A stretch of DNA of 64,000 bases, from the NCBI GenBank assembly GCA_947168865.1, contig CAMVNN010000001.1, positions 1 through 64,000 on the forward strand, given 5' to 3'. The translations under genes were made by a program, and so were the position numbers. This document shows, in pieces, positions 45,624-54,079 of this stretch. Below the pieces are notes generated by a model, which saw only the letters and a list, made by a program, of their open reading frames with translations, had not been told where the DNA came from and did no database searches. Every line of letters starts with the position of its first letter. The first letter of the stretch is position 1. The stretch is from an uncultured Bacillota bacterium (lineage in GTDB: Bacteria > Bacillota_I > Bacilli_A > RF39 > UBA660).

Positions 45624-46514
45624 TATAATTGGGGCAATAATTGCTTGAATAATTCGACCAATCAAATAGTTCTTGTATTTGACTTTAGTATCACTTAATA
45701 TTCCATATACTTGACTATGGACACATAATCCACCAAAAGAAATGGCACTAGTTATAATAATGGCTTTAATATTGGTACTAATATTTAAACTATTTAGTCT
45801 TAATATACCAGTTGTTATTTCAAGTATAATATTAATTATTGCATTAATCATTGAATTAAAGTAAAAATGTTTGAATATTATTTCAATTAACAATTTAAAA
45901 ACGATTATGTTACCAAGTATAATTAGTAGAGAATTGAAAGTGTTTAATATACTATTTGTTAAGACAACACTGAGTTTTTCACTTGTTAAATTAATTTTTG
46001 TTTTATTAGTAGTATTGTCAGATTTAAAGATAAAAGCAATTACAAAATTTGCAATGAAATGACTTATTAAGATAAGAAAACCTAATTTCTTGCTTCCTAA
46101 TATGTTTAAACCAATAATATTTATAACAAAAAGGGGATTTGAAAAATGGCAGAATCTAATAATATTGTTAGCTTCACTAGCATTTATCAAATTCTCTTTT
46201 ATTAAACTTTTTATGTATTTAGCACTACTTGGAAATCCAGTTAACATGCTAAATATGAGTACAAATATAGATCCTTCAGATATTTTAAATAATTTGTAAA
46301 AAAAGTTTTTAAAAACTAGATTTAATACATTTATGAAGCCATAATTTATTAATAAATCACTTATTATATAGAAAGGAAATATTGATGGTATTAGATTGTT
46401 TAACCAAATTGAACAAGAATCCATGATTATTTCTTTGATATTTGAAATGGTAAAAAGGTTAATAAAAATTAATATTAAAATTAAAATAAAAGAGTAATCA
46501 CTTATGCGTTTCAT
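45600..46514 (-). CDS. ylbJ: YlbJ-like nucleoside-recognition/gate membrane protein
   Basis: The 304-residue membrane protein has about eight helices and Gate-type motifs: SIFPFYIISDLLINYGF, MLTGFPSSAKYIKSL and AISFGGLCVHSQVYGIL. It matches the YlbJ family, a sporulation-linked integral membrane protein in Bacillus. Position beside ylbL supports the call (ylbJ-ylbK-ylbL in Bacillus), but here the two are divergent. The ribosome binding site is GAGGTGA. Only 24 bp separate its start from that of ylbL. Confidence 0.78.
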   Translation of the reverse strand: MKRISDYSFILILILIFINLFTISNIKEIIMDSCSIWLNNLIPSIFPFYIISDLLINYGFINVLNLVFKNFFYKLFKISEGSIFVLIFSMLTGFPSSAKYIKSLIKENLINASEANNIIRFCHFSNPLFVINIIGLNILGSKKLGFLILISHFIANFVIAFIFKSDNTTNKTKINLTSEKLSVVLTNSILNTFNSLLIILGNIIVFKLLIEIIFKHFYFNSMINAIINIILEITTGILRLNSLNISTNIKAIIITSAISFGGLCVHSQVYGILSDTKVKYKNYLIGRIIQAIIAPIILMMLNSI

Positions 46515-46538
46515 GATTCACCTCAGAAAGGAGTAAAT

Positions 46539-47524
46539 ATGTTTAATAAAATAATATCTCTAGATAAATTATATTCTATTATATATTCTTAGCATTTCTC
46601 TTACTTTTTAGCATTAGATTTCCTTATTATATTGATTCTCCTGGAGGAACTCTCTCACTCAAAAAAAGATTCGAAATTGAGAATGCTCGAGAAATAAATG
46701 GTGATATATCTCTTGTTTATGTTGCAGAAAGACCTGCGACGATTCCCTCACTTTTACTTTCACTTTTTATTAAAGACTGGGATATTATAAAAAGAGAAGA
46801 AGTTATACTAGATAATGAAACAGATGCCGATGCGCAAGAACGAGGTAAAGTAACTTTGGATCAAAGTCTCAATAATGCTATTGTTTATGCATTTAAAAAA
46901 GCGGGCAAAGATGTTGAGATTTTATCTAGTAAAATCTATGTTACTTATGTTTTAGAAGAGGCTCAGACAGATTTAAAAGTTGGGGATCAAATAACCTATA
47001 TAGATGGTCAAAAAATTGAGTCGCGTGAAGACATAGCCGAATATATCAAAAATCTTGAAGTAGGAGATGAACTTACACTTAAGGTCATAGCTGGAAAAAA
47101 AGAAGTAACAAGGAAAGTTAAGTTAATTGAACTTAACGGTGCCAAAAAAATTGGAATAGGTACAGACATAATATATGATTATAAACTTTCTCAAGAAGTA
47201 AAATATGAGAAGAAAAATTCGGAGATGGGTTCTTCAGGAGGATTTGCAAATGCTCTTTACATATACTCATCTTTGATCGATGAAGATATCATAAAAGGGC
47301 GCATGATTGTTGGAACAGGGACAATTGATAGTGAAGGAAATGTCGGGGCAATAGGTGGAGTAAAGTATAAACTTAAAGCAGCAGTTAAAGAAAATACTTC
47401 AATATTTTTTATCTCTGACTACAATTGTAAAGAAGCTACTAAATTAAAAGAAGAAAATAAATATGATTTAAACATTGTTTGTATTAAAAATTTTGATGAA
47501 GCAATAGAGTATTTAAAAAAGTAA
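46539..47524 (+). CDS. ylbL: YlbL/SepM-like PDZ-Lon-type protease, frameshifted near its N-terminus
   Basis: ATG 46539 follows a strong AAAGGAG but its frame stops at 46590 (MFNKIISLDKLYS...). The correct protein continues in the -1 frame from about 46568: a TM helix (FYYIFLAFLLLFSIRFPYYI), 'DSPGGTLSL', 'TIPSLLLSLFIKDWDI', a PDZ domain (LKVGDQITYIDGQKI) and a Lon-type serine protease domain with GSSGGFA (Ser) and IGGVKYKL (Lys). No start codon exists in the main frame before TTG 46856, so a one-base indel within 46568-46590 is likely: mutation, phase variant or assembly error. No slippery heptamer is evident. SepM-like proteases cleave secreted peptides. Confidence 0.75.
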
Positions 47525-47537
47525 GGAGGAAATATTT

Positions 47538-48374
47538 ATGAAAATGAATGGTAAAGAATTATCACTCAAGATAAAAGAAAATTTAAAAAAAGAAGTTGAA
47601 AACTTAAATCCCAAACCAAGTTTAGTTGTTATTCAAGTTGGTGAAGATCCAGCTAGTAATATATATGTTAATTCTAAGGCGAAACTTGCTCGCGAAATAG
47701 GTTATGAGTTCGAACATGCTAAATTTGACGAAAATGTAACAGAGGATGAATTAATTAAGAAAATCGAAGAAATTAATGCTTCTGATAAGATAAATGGAGT
47801 AATTGTTCAACTTCCAATACCTGCTCACCTAAATGCAACTAAGATAATTAATAAAATAAATCCAATTAAAGATATAGATGGTTTAACAGAAATCAATGCT
47901 GGGAAATTACTAACCAGTAAGGCTTCATTAGTATCTTGTACACCAAAGGGCATAATTACTCTTTTAAAGGCTTATAATGTTGATTTTGTTGGAAAACATG
48001 TTGTTATAGTTGGACGAAGCAATTTAGTTGGTAAACCCCTAATTGGATTATGCTTAAATGAGAATGCCACTGTTACAGTTTGTCATTCAAAAACTAAAGA
48101 TTTAGCAAAATACACAAAGAAAGCTGATATTTTAATAGTTGCTATTGGCAAAGCTAAGTTTATTACAGCTGACTATGTTCGTAGAGGGACAGTTGTAGTT
48201 GATGTTGGGATTAATAGAATAGATGGAAAATTATATGGGGATGTTGACTATGAAAATGTTTATAAAAAAGCCAAACTTATAACTCCAGTTCCTGGAGGTG
48301 TTGGTCCTATGACAACTATAAGTTTGATGGAAAATGTTTTGATTAGTTATAATGAAATGAAAAAAGAAAGGTAA
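47538..48374 (+). CDS. folD: Methylene-THF dehydrogenase / methenyl-THF cyclohydrolase FolD
   Basis: This bifunctional NADP-dependent enzyme of one-carbon metabolism has 278 residues, the usual length. Motifs are SNIYVNSKAKLA (catalytic Lys), VIVQLPIPAHL, DGLTEINAGKL, SCTPKGIITLL and GRSNLVGKPL in the nucleotide-binding domain, and TPVPGGVGPMTT near the C-terminus. AAGGAGG precedes ATG 47538. It lies 13 nt after ylbL and is probably co-transcribed with it. The terminator overlaps its stop. Confidence 0.97.
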   Translation: MKMNGKELSLKIKENLKKEVENLNPKPSLVVIQVGEDPASNIYVNSKAKLAREIGYEFEHAKFDENVTEDELIKKIEEINASDKINGVIVQLPIPAHLNATKIINKINPIKDIDGLTEINAGKLLTSKASLVSCTPKGIITLLKAYNVDFVGKHVVIVGRSNLVGKPLIGLCLNENATVTVCHSKTKDLAKYTKKADILIVAIGKAKFITADYVRRGTVVVDVGINRIDGKLYGDVDYENVYKKAKLITPVPGGVGPMTTISLMENVLISYNEMKKER

Positions 48375-48386
48375 TTTCTTTTTTTA
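48361..48386 (+). terminator. Terminator overlapping the folD stop
   Basis: The stem AAAGAAA / TTTCTTT has the stop codon in the loop and is followed by a T-run. Confidence 0.7.
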
Positions 48387-48388
48387 TG

Positions 48389-48412
48389 TGTTATACTATT
48401 TATAGTAGGTGA
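48389..48412 (+). promoter_or_regulatory. Extended -10 and TATAGTAGGTGA leader of the first esterase gene
   Basis: TGTTATACT (48389-48397) is followed by TATAGTAGGTGA (48401-48412), just before ATG 48417. The unit is nearly identical to the one at 50410. Confidence 0.65.
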
Positions 48413-48416
48413 CATT

Positions 48417-50381
48417 ATGGAAGGTATAGATAATATAAAGTCTTTAGAAAAAATTAAAGAACTTTTGTCAAAATATTTATTATATGTTTTGATTATACTG
48501 CTAATCATAATTTTGATAATCTTACTCATACCTACAAGAACTATTGATGAAAAAGCAATTAGTCTTGCCAAAAAATATATTAAATCAAATAACATATCTC
48601 TTTCGACAGTTGATAGAGAATTACCATTTTCAATGATAGGAATGGAGCTTGATGATAATTGTTATGAAGGAGGATTAGTATTAGCATCAGTTACAGGATA
48701 TAAAGTTTACTATATTTGTAATGAAATACCTAGTAAAGATATGCAAGATACTCTTAGAAGTAATCAATTTGTTTTAAGTGGTGCTAATCCATTCTATATT
48801 AGATATGGTAATCCTTATAAAGAACCAGGGTATTATGTTCAAAATGATGATGTTATTGTTAAAGTAAATGGAAATGCTTCAACTGAAGTTGGAATGTATT
48901 TATTAAAATATGAGGCTATAGGAAACAATAAATATTTAAAAAGCAATAGATTTGTAATTATAACTAATAAATCATTTACATCAACTCCAACTATAAGTTT
49001 AAATGGAGAACCTAGAGTTGTAATTGTTAAAGGCGAAGAATATGTGGAACCCGGATATGAAGCTTATGATTCTAAAGATGGAATAATTACGAGAAATGTT
49101 AGAATAGAAGGTAATGTCAATACTTCTAAAGTTGGTAAATATGAATTAAAATATGTTATTTCTAATAGTAATGGTAAAGTAGCAGAGGCTTTTCGTTATG
49201 TAAATGTTGTCAATAATACAGCATCAGCTGACTTTACTATTACTTCTTCTATGAATACAATTACTAATGAAGACATCATTTTAAAAGTAGTTGTTGAAGG
49301 TGATGGCTATGATTTTATGCTTGATCCAGATGGAAATATAACAACTTTAACTGAATTTAATTATAAAGTTATTGATAATGGAAGTTATGATTTTAGTTTG
49401 AAGAAAAAAGATGGTACCATTATCGAAAAAACTATTGAAGTTAGAAATATTGATAAAACTAAACCAACTGGAAGTTGTAAAAGTATAGTAACTAATAGTA
49501 ATACGATAGTTACAGTAAATGCGGTCGATAAAAGTGGAATTAAGAAATATGGGTACAATGTTGGAAGGTATACTGGGGAATCAACTTCAAGTACGTATAC
49601 AGTTAACGCATCTATCTTAACTGCTTCTGTAACTATCTATGATAATGCTGATAATTATCAATCAATTAGTTGCCTTGTAGATGATAAGAGAACTTCATCA
49701 TCTTCATCGTCATCATCATCTTCATCTTCATCATCTTCACCAATAACAACTGCGTCTCATTATCAAAGTCTAAAGTATAACGGGATGAACTATGTAATCT
49801 ATTATCCAGATAATTTAGACTTAAGTGTTAAAAATCCACTAGTTGTATTTTTACATGGTGATGGTGAAGTTGGAACGGATGTAAGTGAACTTTCTGGACT
49901 AGTGTTTGTTAAAAATATGAAATCAGGGAAATTCAAAGATGCTGTATACTTGGCTCCTCAAAGACCTGGCGGAAGCTATTGGAATAGTTATCTTACAACA
50001 GTAAAAGATTTGATTGATAAAGTTACTGATGCTTACAATATTGATGAGAGTAGGATTTCAATAACTGGACATAGTTCTGGTGGAATTGGAGTATATACGA
50101 TGATTGGAAAGTATCCTAACATGTTTTCAGCAGCTGTTGTCGTATCTGGAAGAAACAAAGATGGTAATGTTGGCAATTTACTTTCTACTCCAATAAGACA
50201 TTATCATGGAACTAATGATACAAGTGTTGTTTATAGTAAAGGACTTAATAGTGCTAAAGAAATAGAGAATGCTGGTGGTCAAATCGAGTTTATTCCATTG
50301 CAAGGAAAATATCATAGAATAACATCTGATGTTTATAATGGTACCGATGCTATAGAATGGATGATTAATCAATCTAGATGA
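48417..50381 (+). CDS. Membrane-anchored Ig-like protein with serine esterase head (copy 1)
   Basis: The 654 residues have a TM helix (about 22-42), an N-terminal region, DUF5011-like Ig domain(s) (about 195-275), the shared two-part module with a Cys pair, a linker of 15 consecutive Ser and an alpha/beta-hydrolase head from about 450. The head has VVFLHGDGE (oxyanion strand), GHSSGG (nucleophile S553), 'HGTNDTSV' (Asp) and a late His (GKYHRIT). It resembles PHB-depolymerase/feruloyl-esterase-like enzymes. It is extracellular; the natural ester is unknown. A close paralog follows directly. Confidence 0.78.
   Translation: MEGIDNIKSLEKIKELLSKYLLYVLIILLIIILIILLIPTRTIDEKAISLAKKYIKSNNISLSTVDRELPFSMIGMELDDNCYEGGLVLASVTGYKVYYICNEIPSKDMQDTLRSNQFVLSGANPFYIRYGNPYKEPGYYVQNDDVIVKVNGNASTEVGMYLLKYEAIGNNKYLKSNRFVIITNKSFTSTPTISLNGEPRVVIVKGEEYVEPGYEAYDSKDGIITRNVRIEGNVNTSKVGKYELKYVISNSNGKVAEAFRYVNVVNNTASADFTITSSMNTITNEDIILKVVVEGDGYDFMLDPDGNITTLTEFNYKVIDNGSYDFSLKKKDGTIIEKTIEVRNIDKTKPTGSCKSIVTNSNTIVTVNAVDKSGIKKYGYNVGRYTGESTSSTYTVNASILTASVTIYDNADNYQSISCLVDDKRTSSSSSSSSSSSSSSSPITTASHYQSLKYNGMNYVIYYPDNLDLSVKNPLVVFLHGDGEVGTDVSELSGLVFVKNMKSGKFKDAVYLAPQRPGGSYWNSYLTTVKDLIDKVTDAYNIDESRISITGHSSGGIGVYTMIGKYPNMFSAAVVVSGRNKDGNVGNLLSTPIRHYHGTNDTSVVYSKGLNSAKEIENAGGQIEFIPLQGKYHRITSDVYNGTDAIEWMINQSR
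49695..49739 (+). repeat. TCN microsatellite encoding 15 Ser
   Basis: Fifteen consecutive Ser codons are drawn from TCA, TCT and TCG. They form the flexible linker between stalk and esterase head. Codon-scale slippage would change linker length without breaking the frame. Confidence 0.8.
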
Positions 50382-50383
50382 TA

Positions 50384-50408
50384 AAAGAGGTTTTAATAAC
50401 CTCTTTTT
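50384..50408 (+). terminator. Terminator of esterase copy 1
   Basis: The stem AAAAGAGGTT / AACCTCTTTT is followed by TTTG. Confidence 0.85.
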
Positions 50409-50409
50409 G

Positions 50410-50433
50410 TGTTATAATCTTTATAGTAGGTGA
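50410..50433 (+). promoter_or_regulatory. Extended -10 and TATAGTAGGTGA leader of the second esterase gene
   Basis: TGTTATAAT (50410-50418) and TATAGTAGGTGA (50422-50433) precede ATG 50437. The likely leader is about 11 nt long. Confidence 0.65.
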
Positions 50434-50436
50434 GTT

Positions 50437-51966
50437 ATGGAAGAATCAATCTGGGGAAAACTAAAAAATTATGTAAGAAATCACATTGCTGTTTTATTTC
50501 TAATTTTAATAGTGATTATTTTAGTTTTGCTTTTTTTGCCAGTAAATAACCCTGAAAATAACAAACAAATGACACCAACATTATCATTGACACTAAAAGG
50601 AAATAAGGAAGTTTCAATATTAAGAGGCGAAACATACCAAGAAAAAGGATATACTGCTTATGACTCTAAAGAAGGAGATATAACTAGTCGTGTAGTTGTA
50701 ACAAGTAATGTTGATACTAATATAGTTGGAACATATACTATTACTTATCGTATAACAAATAGTAGTGGAATTACTAAAGAAGAAACGCGAAATATAATTG
50801 TTGCAGCTGACTTATCTGACTTAAAAATTGATATTGATTATGCACCGAAAGAATTAACAAATGGAAATGTCGTAATCACCCTTAAGACATCTGGAGATGG
50901 GTATGATTTTACTTTAGATCCAGATGGTAATATAATACGTTTAAATGAAATAAAATATGAAGTTAGTTCAAATGATGAATATATATTTTCAATTAAGCGA
51001 AAAGATGGAAATGTATTTGAAAAAAGTGTTGAAATAAAAAACATTGATAAGAAAAAACCAACAGGAAGTTGCAAAAATGTAATAAATGATGACAAAACTG
51101 TTATAACAGTAACTGCTAATGATGAAAATGGAATAAAGAATTATAGTTATAATTTTAATAACCAAAAATATGATTCCGAATCAAATACATATACTGTAAA
51201 AGAAATGGTAAGAAATGTTGCTGTAACAGTTTATGATAAAGCTGATAATTATTCAATTATTAATTGTCTTACTGTTGATAATAGTTGGCCAATATTTGAA
51301 CATCAGAATTATAAAGAAACTACACCTAAGCATTACAATCAAGAAATGCACTACAATTATTTGAATTATATATTATATTATCCTGATAGTTTGGATTTAA
51401 ACGAAAAGAATCCACTTGTAATCTTTTTACATGGTTCAGGAGAATTTAGTTCTAATATTAATCGCAGTTTTAATAATAATACAACATTCGTGAATAATAT
51501 GAAATCTGGCAGATTCGGGCAGAAAGCTATTTTCTTAGCTCCACAATGTGCTTCAGCTAATAAAAAATGGGTTGCTGATTGTTTTGATGATTTAAAAGGT
51601 TTGATTGATCAAATTGTCGTTAAATACAATGTTGATCCAAAGAGAATCTCAATAACTGGTCATTCACTTGGTGGTGGAGCTGTTATTGATGCAATTTCTA
51701 GATATCCAGATTTTTTCTCAGCCGCTGTTCCATTAGCACCTGCTAATGATCATGCTAATTATAGCAATATAAAAAATATCAAAGTTGTTATTATTGTTGG
51801 AACAAATGACGGTCTTTATGCAACAGGCAAAAATATTTATAATCGTATGAAACAGCATGGGGTAAATATCAAATTCTATGAAGTTCCAAATGTTGATCAT
51901 GCAATTCAACCATCTGCATTTAATGAGACCAATGTTATTGAATGGATGATTGCCCAATCACGATAG
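50437..51966 (+). CDS. Membrane-anchored Ig-like protein with serine esterase head (copy 2)
   Basis: This 509-residue paralog of the previous gene has a TM helix (about 16-34), one DUF5011-like Ig domain (about 50-130), the two-part module with Cys pair (about 135-285) and an alpha/beta-hydrolase head. Active-site features are VIFLHGSGE, GHSLGGG (S410), 'GTNDGLYA' and NVDHAI. It lacks the first N-terminal region and the poly-Ser linker of copy 1. The promoter and leader were duplicated with the gene. The two heads may have different ester specificity. Confidence 0.78.
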   Translation: MEESIWGKLKNYVRNHIAVLFLILIVIILVLLFLPVNNPENNKQMTPTLSLTLKGNKEVSILRGETYQEKGYTAYDSKEGDITSRVVVTSNVDTNIVGTYTITYRITNSSGITKEETRNIIVAADLSDLKIDIDYAPKELTNGNVVITLKTSGDGYDFTLDPDGNIIRLNEIKYEVSSNDEYIFSIKRKDGNVFEKSVEIKNIDKKKPTGSCKNVINDDKTVITVTANDENGIKNYSYNFNNQKYDSESNTYTVKEMVRNVAVTVYDKADNYSIINCLTVDNSWPIFEHQNYKETTPKHYNQEMHYNYLNYILYYPDSLDLNEKNPLVIFLHGSGEFSSNINRSFNNNTTFVNNMKSGRFGQKAIFLAPQCASANKKWVADCFDDLKGLIDQIVVKYNVDPKRISITGHSLGGGAVIDAISRYPDFFSAAVPLAPANDHANYSNIKNIKVVIIVGTNDGLYATGKNIYNRMKQHGVNIKFYEVPNVDHAIQPSAFNETNVIEWMIAQSR

Positions 51967-52049
51967 GTGAAATTAAGGGAATTTAAACACATGAAGAATT
52001 AATCAAAAAAGATGATTTTACTATAATAATTTTTATAATTACGGGGATA

Positions 52050-52087
52050 AAAAAGAAAAATAAAATCTTTTTTATTTCTTTTTTTTA
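52050..52087 (+). terminator. A/T-rich terminator downstream of esterase copy 2
   Basis: An imperfect A/T stem (A-rich arm with GAAAAATAAA, T-rich arm with TTTATTTC) ends in eight T. The 162-nt gap between 51967 and 52128 shows no further gene. The -10 of the next gene is not clear. Confidence 0.5.
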
Positions 52088-52128
52088 GATATTATGTTAA
52101 TATATTATTAGAATAGAATAGGTGGCTT

Positions 52129-54072
52129 ATGCGAAAGAATGGGTTTACATTAGTTGAGATGATGACTGTTATCATTATAATGGTCACACTTGGTTTTATT
52201 GCTGTTTTTTCAATTACTGGAATAATTAAAAGTTCAACTGATAAACTATATCAGATACAGATAAATAGTATTCTTGATGCTAGTCGAACTTATGCCGTTG
52301 AGAATAGTAATATGTTATCCGATCACAATGTAATTACATTATGTGATTTGAAGAGAACTAGTTTATTAGAAAAAGATTTGAAAAACCCTAAGACTGAAAA
52401 ACAATTTGATAATAGTTTAATTATTGAGATAAATAAAAATAGTGATGGTGAATTTGATTTCTCATTTGATGCTGAAACAACAATGGAAGGATATTATTGT
52501 GACTTAGATATCAGTTTAACTATAAATGGTGATTCTCCATTGTATGTTAAATTAGGTGATTCTTATGAAGATCAAGGAGTTGAAGTTAAGCGAAAGAATT
52601 TAACTTGTACTAGGGGAAATTCAACTTCTACTGATACAGCTTGTTACTATAAACTTATTGTTGATGGAAATTATTCTGATGCAATGACTTCTAATAGATT
52701 TACTAGAACTGGTATTTTTAAAGAAGATTATAGAGTAATAGTTGGAGACTTTTCTTCAAAAATAACAAGAACAATTGTTGTTGAGGATAAGACACCACCT
52801 CAAATAAGAGTATCATATGGTGGAACAACTTATACAAATTCATTTTCAGTAAGAGTAGTTGAAGATCAAGTAGCGAATTTTTCTTGTTCAGCTATAGACA
52901 ATGTATCTAATGGAATCAATTGTGCAGTAGTTAAAGATGAATATGCAAAAACTTCAGTTCCAGGAACGTATGATATTATTTATTCAGCAACTGATGCTGT
53001 AGGAAATACATCCACATTATTAGTTAATGTTACGGTTTTATCTAAAAATAAGAGCTTGATAGCCGGCTTAAAAGTAAGCACTACTGATTGGACTAAAGAT
53101 AGTGTAACTTTAAAAATAGTGCCACTTTACTCTAGTGGTAATTGTGGAGGTTTCTTATATACATTTGATGGTGGAAATTTCTGGATATCTAATGATACAC
53201 TTGTTGTAACAGAAAATGGAAATTATAATTTGGGAATAAAATGCCAGAATAATGATGCTGCGGACTTTATGAAATATAATGTCACGAATATTGATAAAGT
53301 TGCACCTGAATTTGAATCAACTGGTTCAATTGGGGTTACTTCTAATACTGGTGAAGTGAGTGAAGTTAAAAAAAATGAGCTTTATCATTATTATTCTAGT
53401 GGACCTGTATCAATAAATAGGGCAGCTGGTGCTACCGATTCTGGTAGTGGTGTTGGCGGATATATTATATATGTCAACAATGAAGTATTTAATGAAACGA
53501 CCATTAGTGGCGATGGTAAATATGAAATAAAACTTGTTGCCTTTGATTATCCAGGAAATATGAGTGAACCAGTACTTGCTGGTTATATAGTGATTTCTTC
53601 ATTTAAACCAACATGTTCATTCTTAACATGCACGAATTCATCAAGTTGCAATAGTACTAATCCAATAGTTAGCGATTACATAACATACACTGTTAGTGAA
53701 GGCTATAAGATAAATACAAACATGTTTCCAATACCACTTAGTCTTAAACTTCAGTGCAGTTATAGTTATTATGATGGTGAAGAAGATATATATGAGAATA
53801 CTAATCTTCCTCGAGATGGATTCTTTGCACGAGAAATGTATAGTTCTGGGAATACGAGGGCAGACATAAATAGTGTTTACAATAATCCTTCATTAACTGA
53901 AACAGTTTGTAATAATGGAATATGTACTAAAACTAATCATTATGTTACTTCAATAAATTTATATAAATTGTATAATCCAGCTAACATTTATTTCAGTGCG
54001 AATTCGTTCTGTGATCGTGTTGGCAATTGTAACCAAAGTACGATTTCTTCAATGACAATAACTAACCCATAG
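52129..54072 (+). CDS. Type IV pilin N-terminus fused to Ig-like stalk domains
   Basis: The 647 residues begin MRKNGFTLVEMMTVIIIMVTL, a classic prepilin leader (cleavage before Phe, Glu+5) and assembly helix. After about 125 residues of pilin-type sequence come at least two DUF5011/HYR-like Ig domains (ISLTINGDSPLYVKLGDSYEDQGVEV; PPQIRVSYGG) and further beta domains with Cys-rich segments (FLTCTNSSSCNST; CNNGICTKTN). It is an unusual fusion of a filament-forming helix to a long adhesin-like stalk. Probable peptidase: the A24 enzyme at 39373. The ribosome binding site is AGGTGG. The dockerin gene follows 7 nt later. Confidence 0.8.
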   Translation: MRKNGFTLVEMMTVIIIMVTLGFIAVFSITGIIKSSTDKLYQIQINSILDASRTYAVENSNMLSDHNVITLCDLKRTSLLEKDLKNPKTEKQFDNSLIIEINKNSDGEFDFSFDAETTMEGYYCDLDISLTINGDSPLYVKLGDSYEDQGVEVKRKNLTCTRGNSTSTDTACYYKLIVDGNYSDAMTSNRFTRTGIFKEDYRVIVGDFSSKITRTIVVEDKTPPQIRVSYGGTTYTNSFSVRVVEDQVANFSCSAIDNVSNGINCAVVKDEYAKTSVPGTYDIIYSATDAVGNTSTLLVNVTVLSKNKSLIAGLKVSTTDWTKDSVTLKIVPLYSSGNCGGFLYTFDGGNFWISNDTLVVTENGNYNLGIKCQNNDAADFMKYNVTNIDKVAPEFESTGSIGVTSNTGEVSEVKKNELYHYYSSGPVSINRAAGATDSGSGVGGYIIYVNNEVFNETTISGDGKYEIKLVAFDYPGNMSEPVLAGYIVISSFKPTCSFLTCTNSSSCNSTNPIVSDYITYTVSEGYKINTNMFPIPLSLKLQCSYSYYDGEEDIYENTNLPRDGFFAREMYSSGNTRADINSVYNNPSLTETVCNNGICTKTNHYVTSINLYKLYNPANIYFSANSFCDRVGNCNQSTISSMTITNP

Positions 54073-54079
54073 AAAGAAG

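Noticed and set aside
45871..46299. Two short plus-strand frames opposite ylbJ
   Set aside because: Their hydrophobic translations mirror the ylbJ helices and lack ribosome binding sites.
48375..48416. Folate riboswitch or other leader near folD and its downstream gene
   Set aside because: The folD leader is only 13 nt and the downstream gap holds just a terminator, promoter and ribosome binding site.
51967..52128. Hidden small gene in the 162-nt gap
   Set aside because: Only very short frames are present; the region is explained by a terminator and leader.
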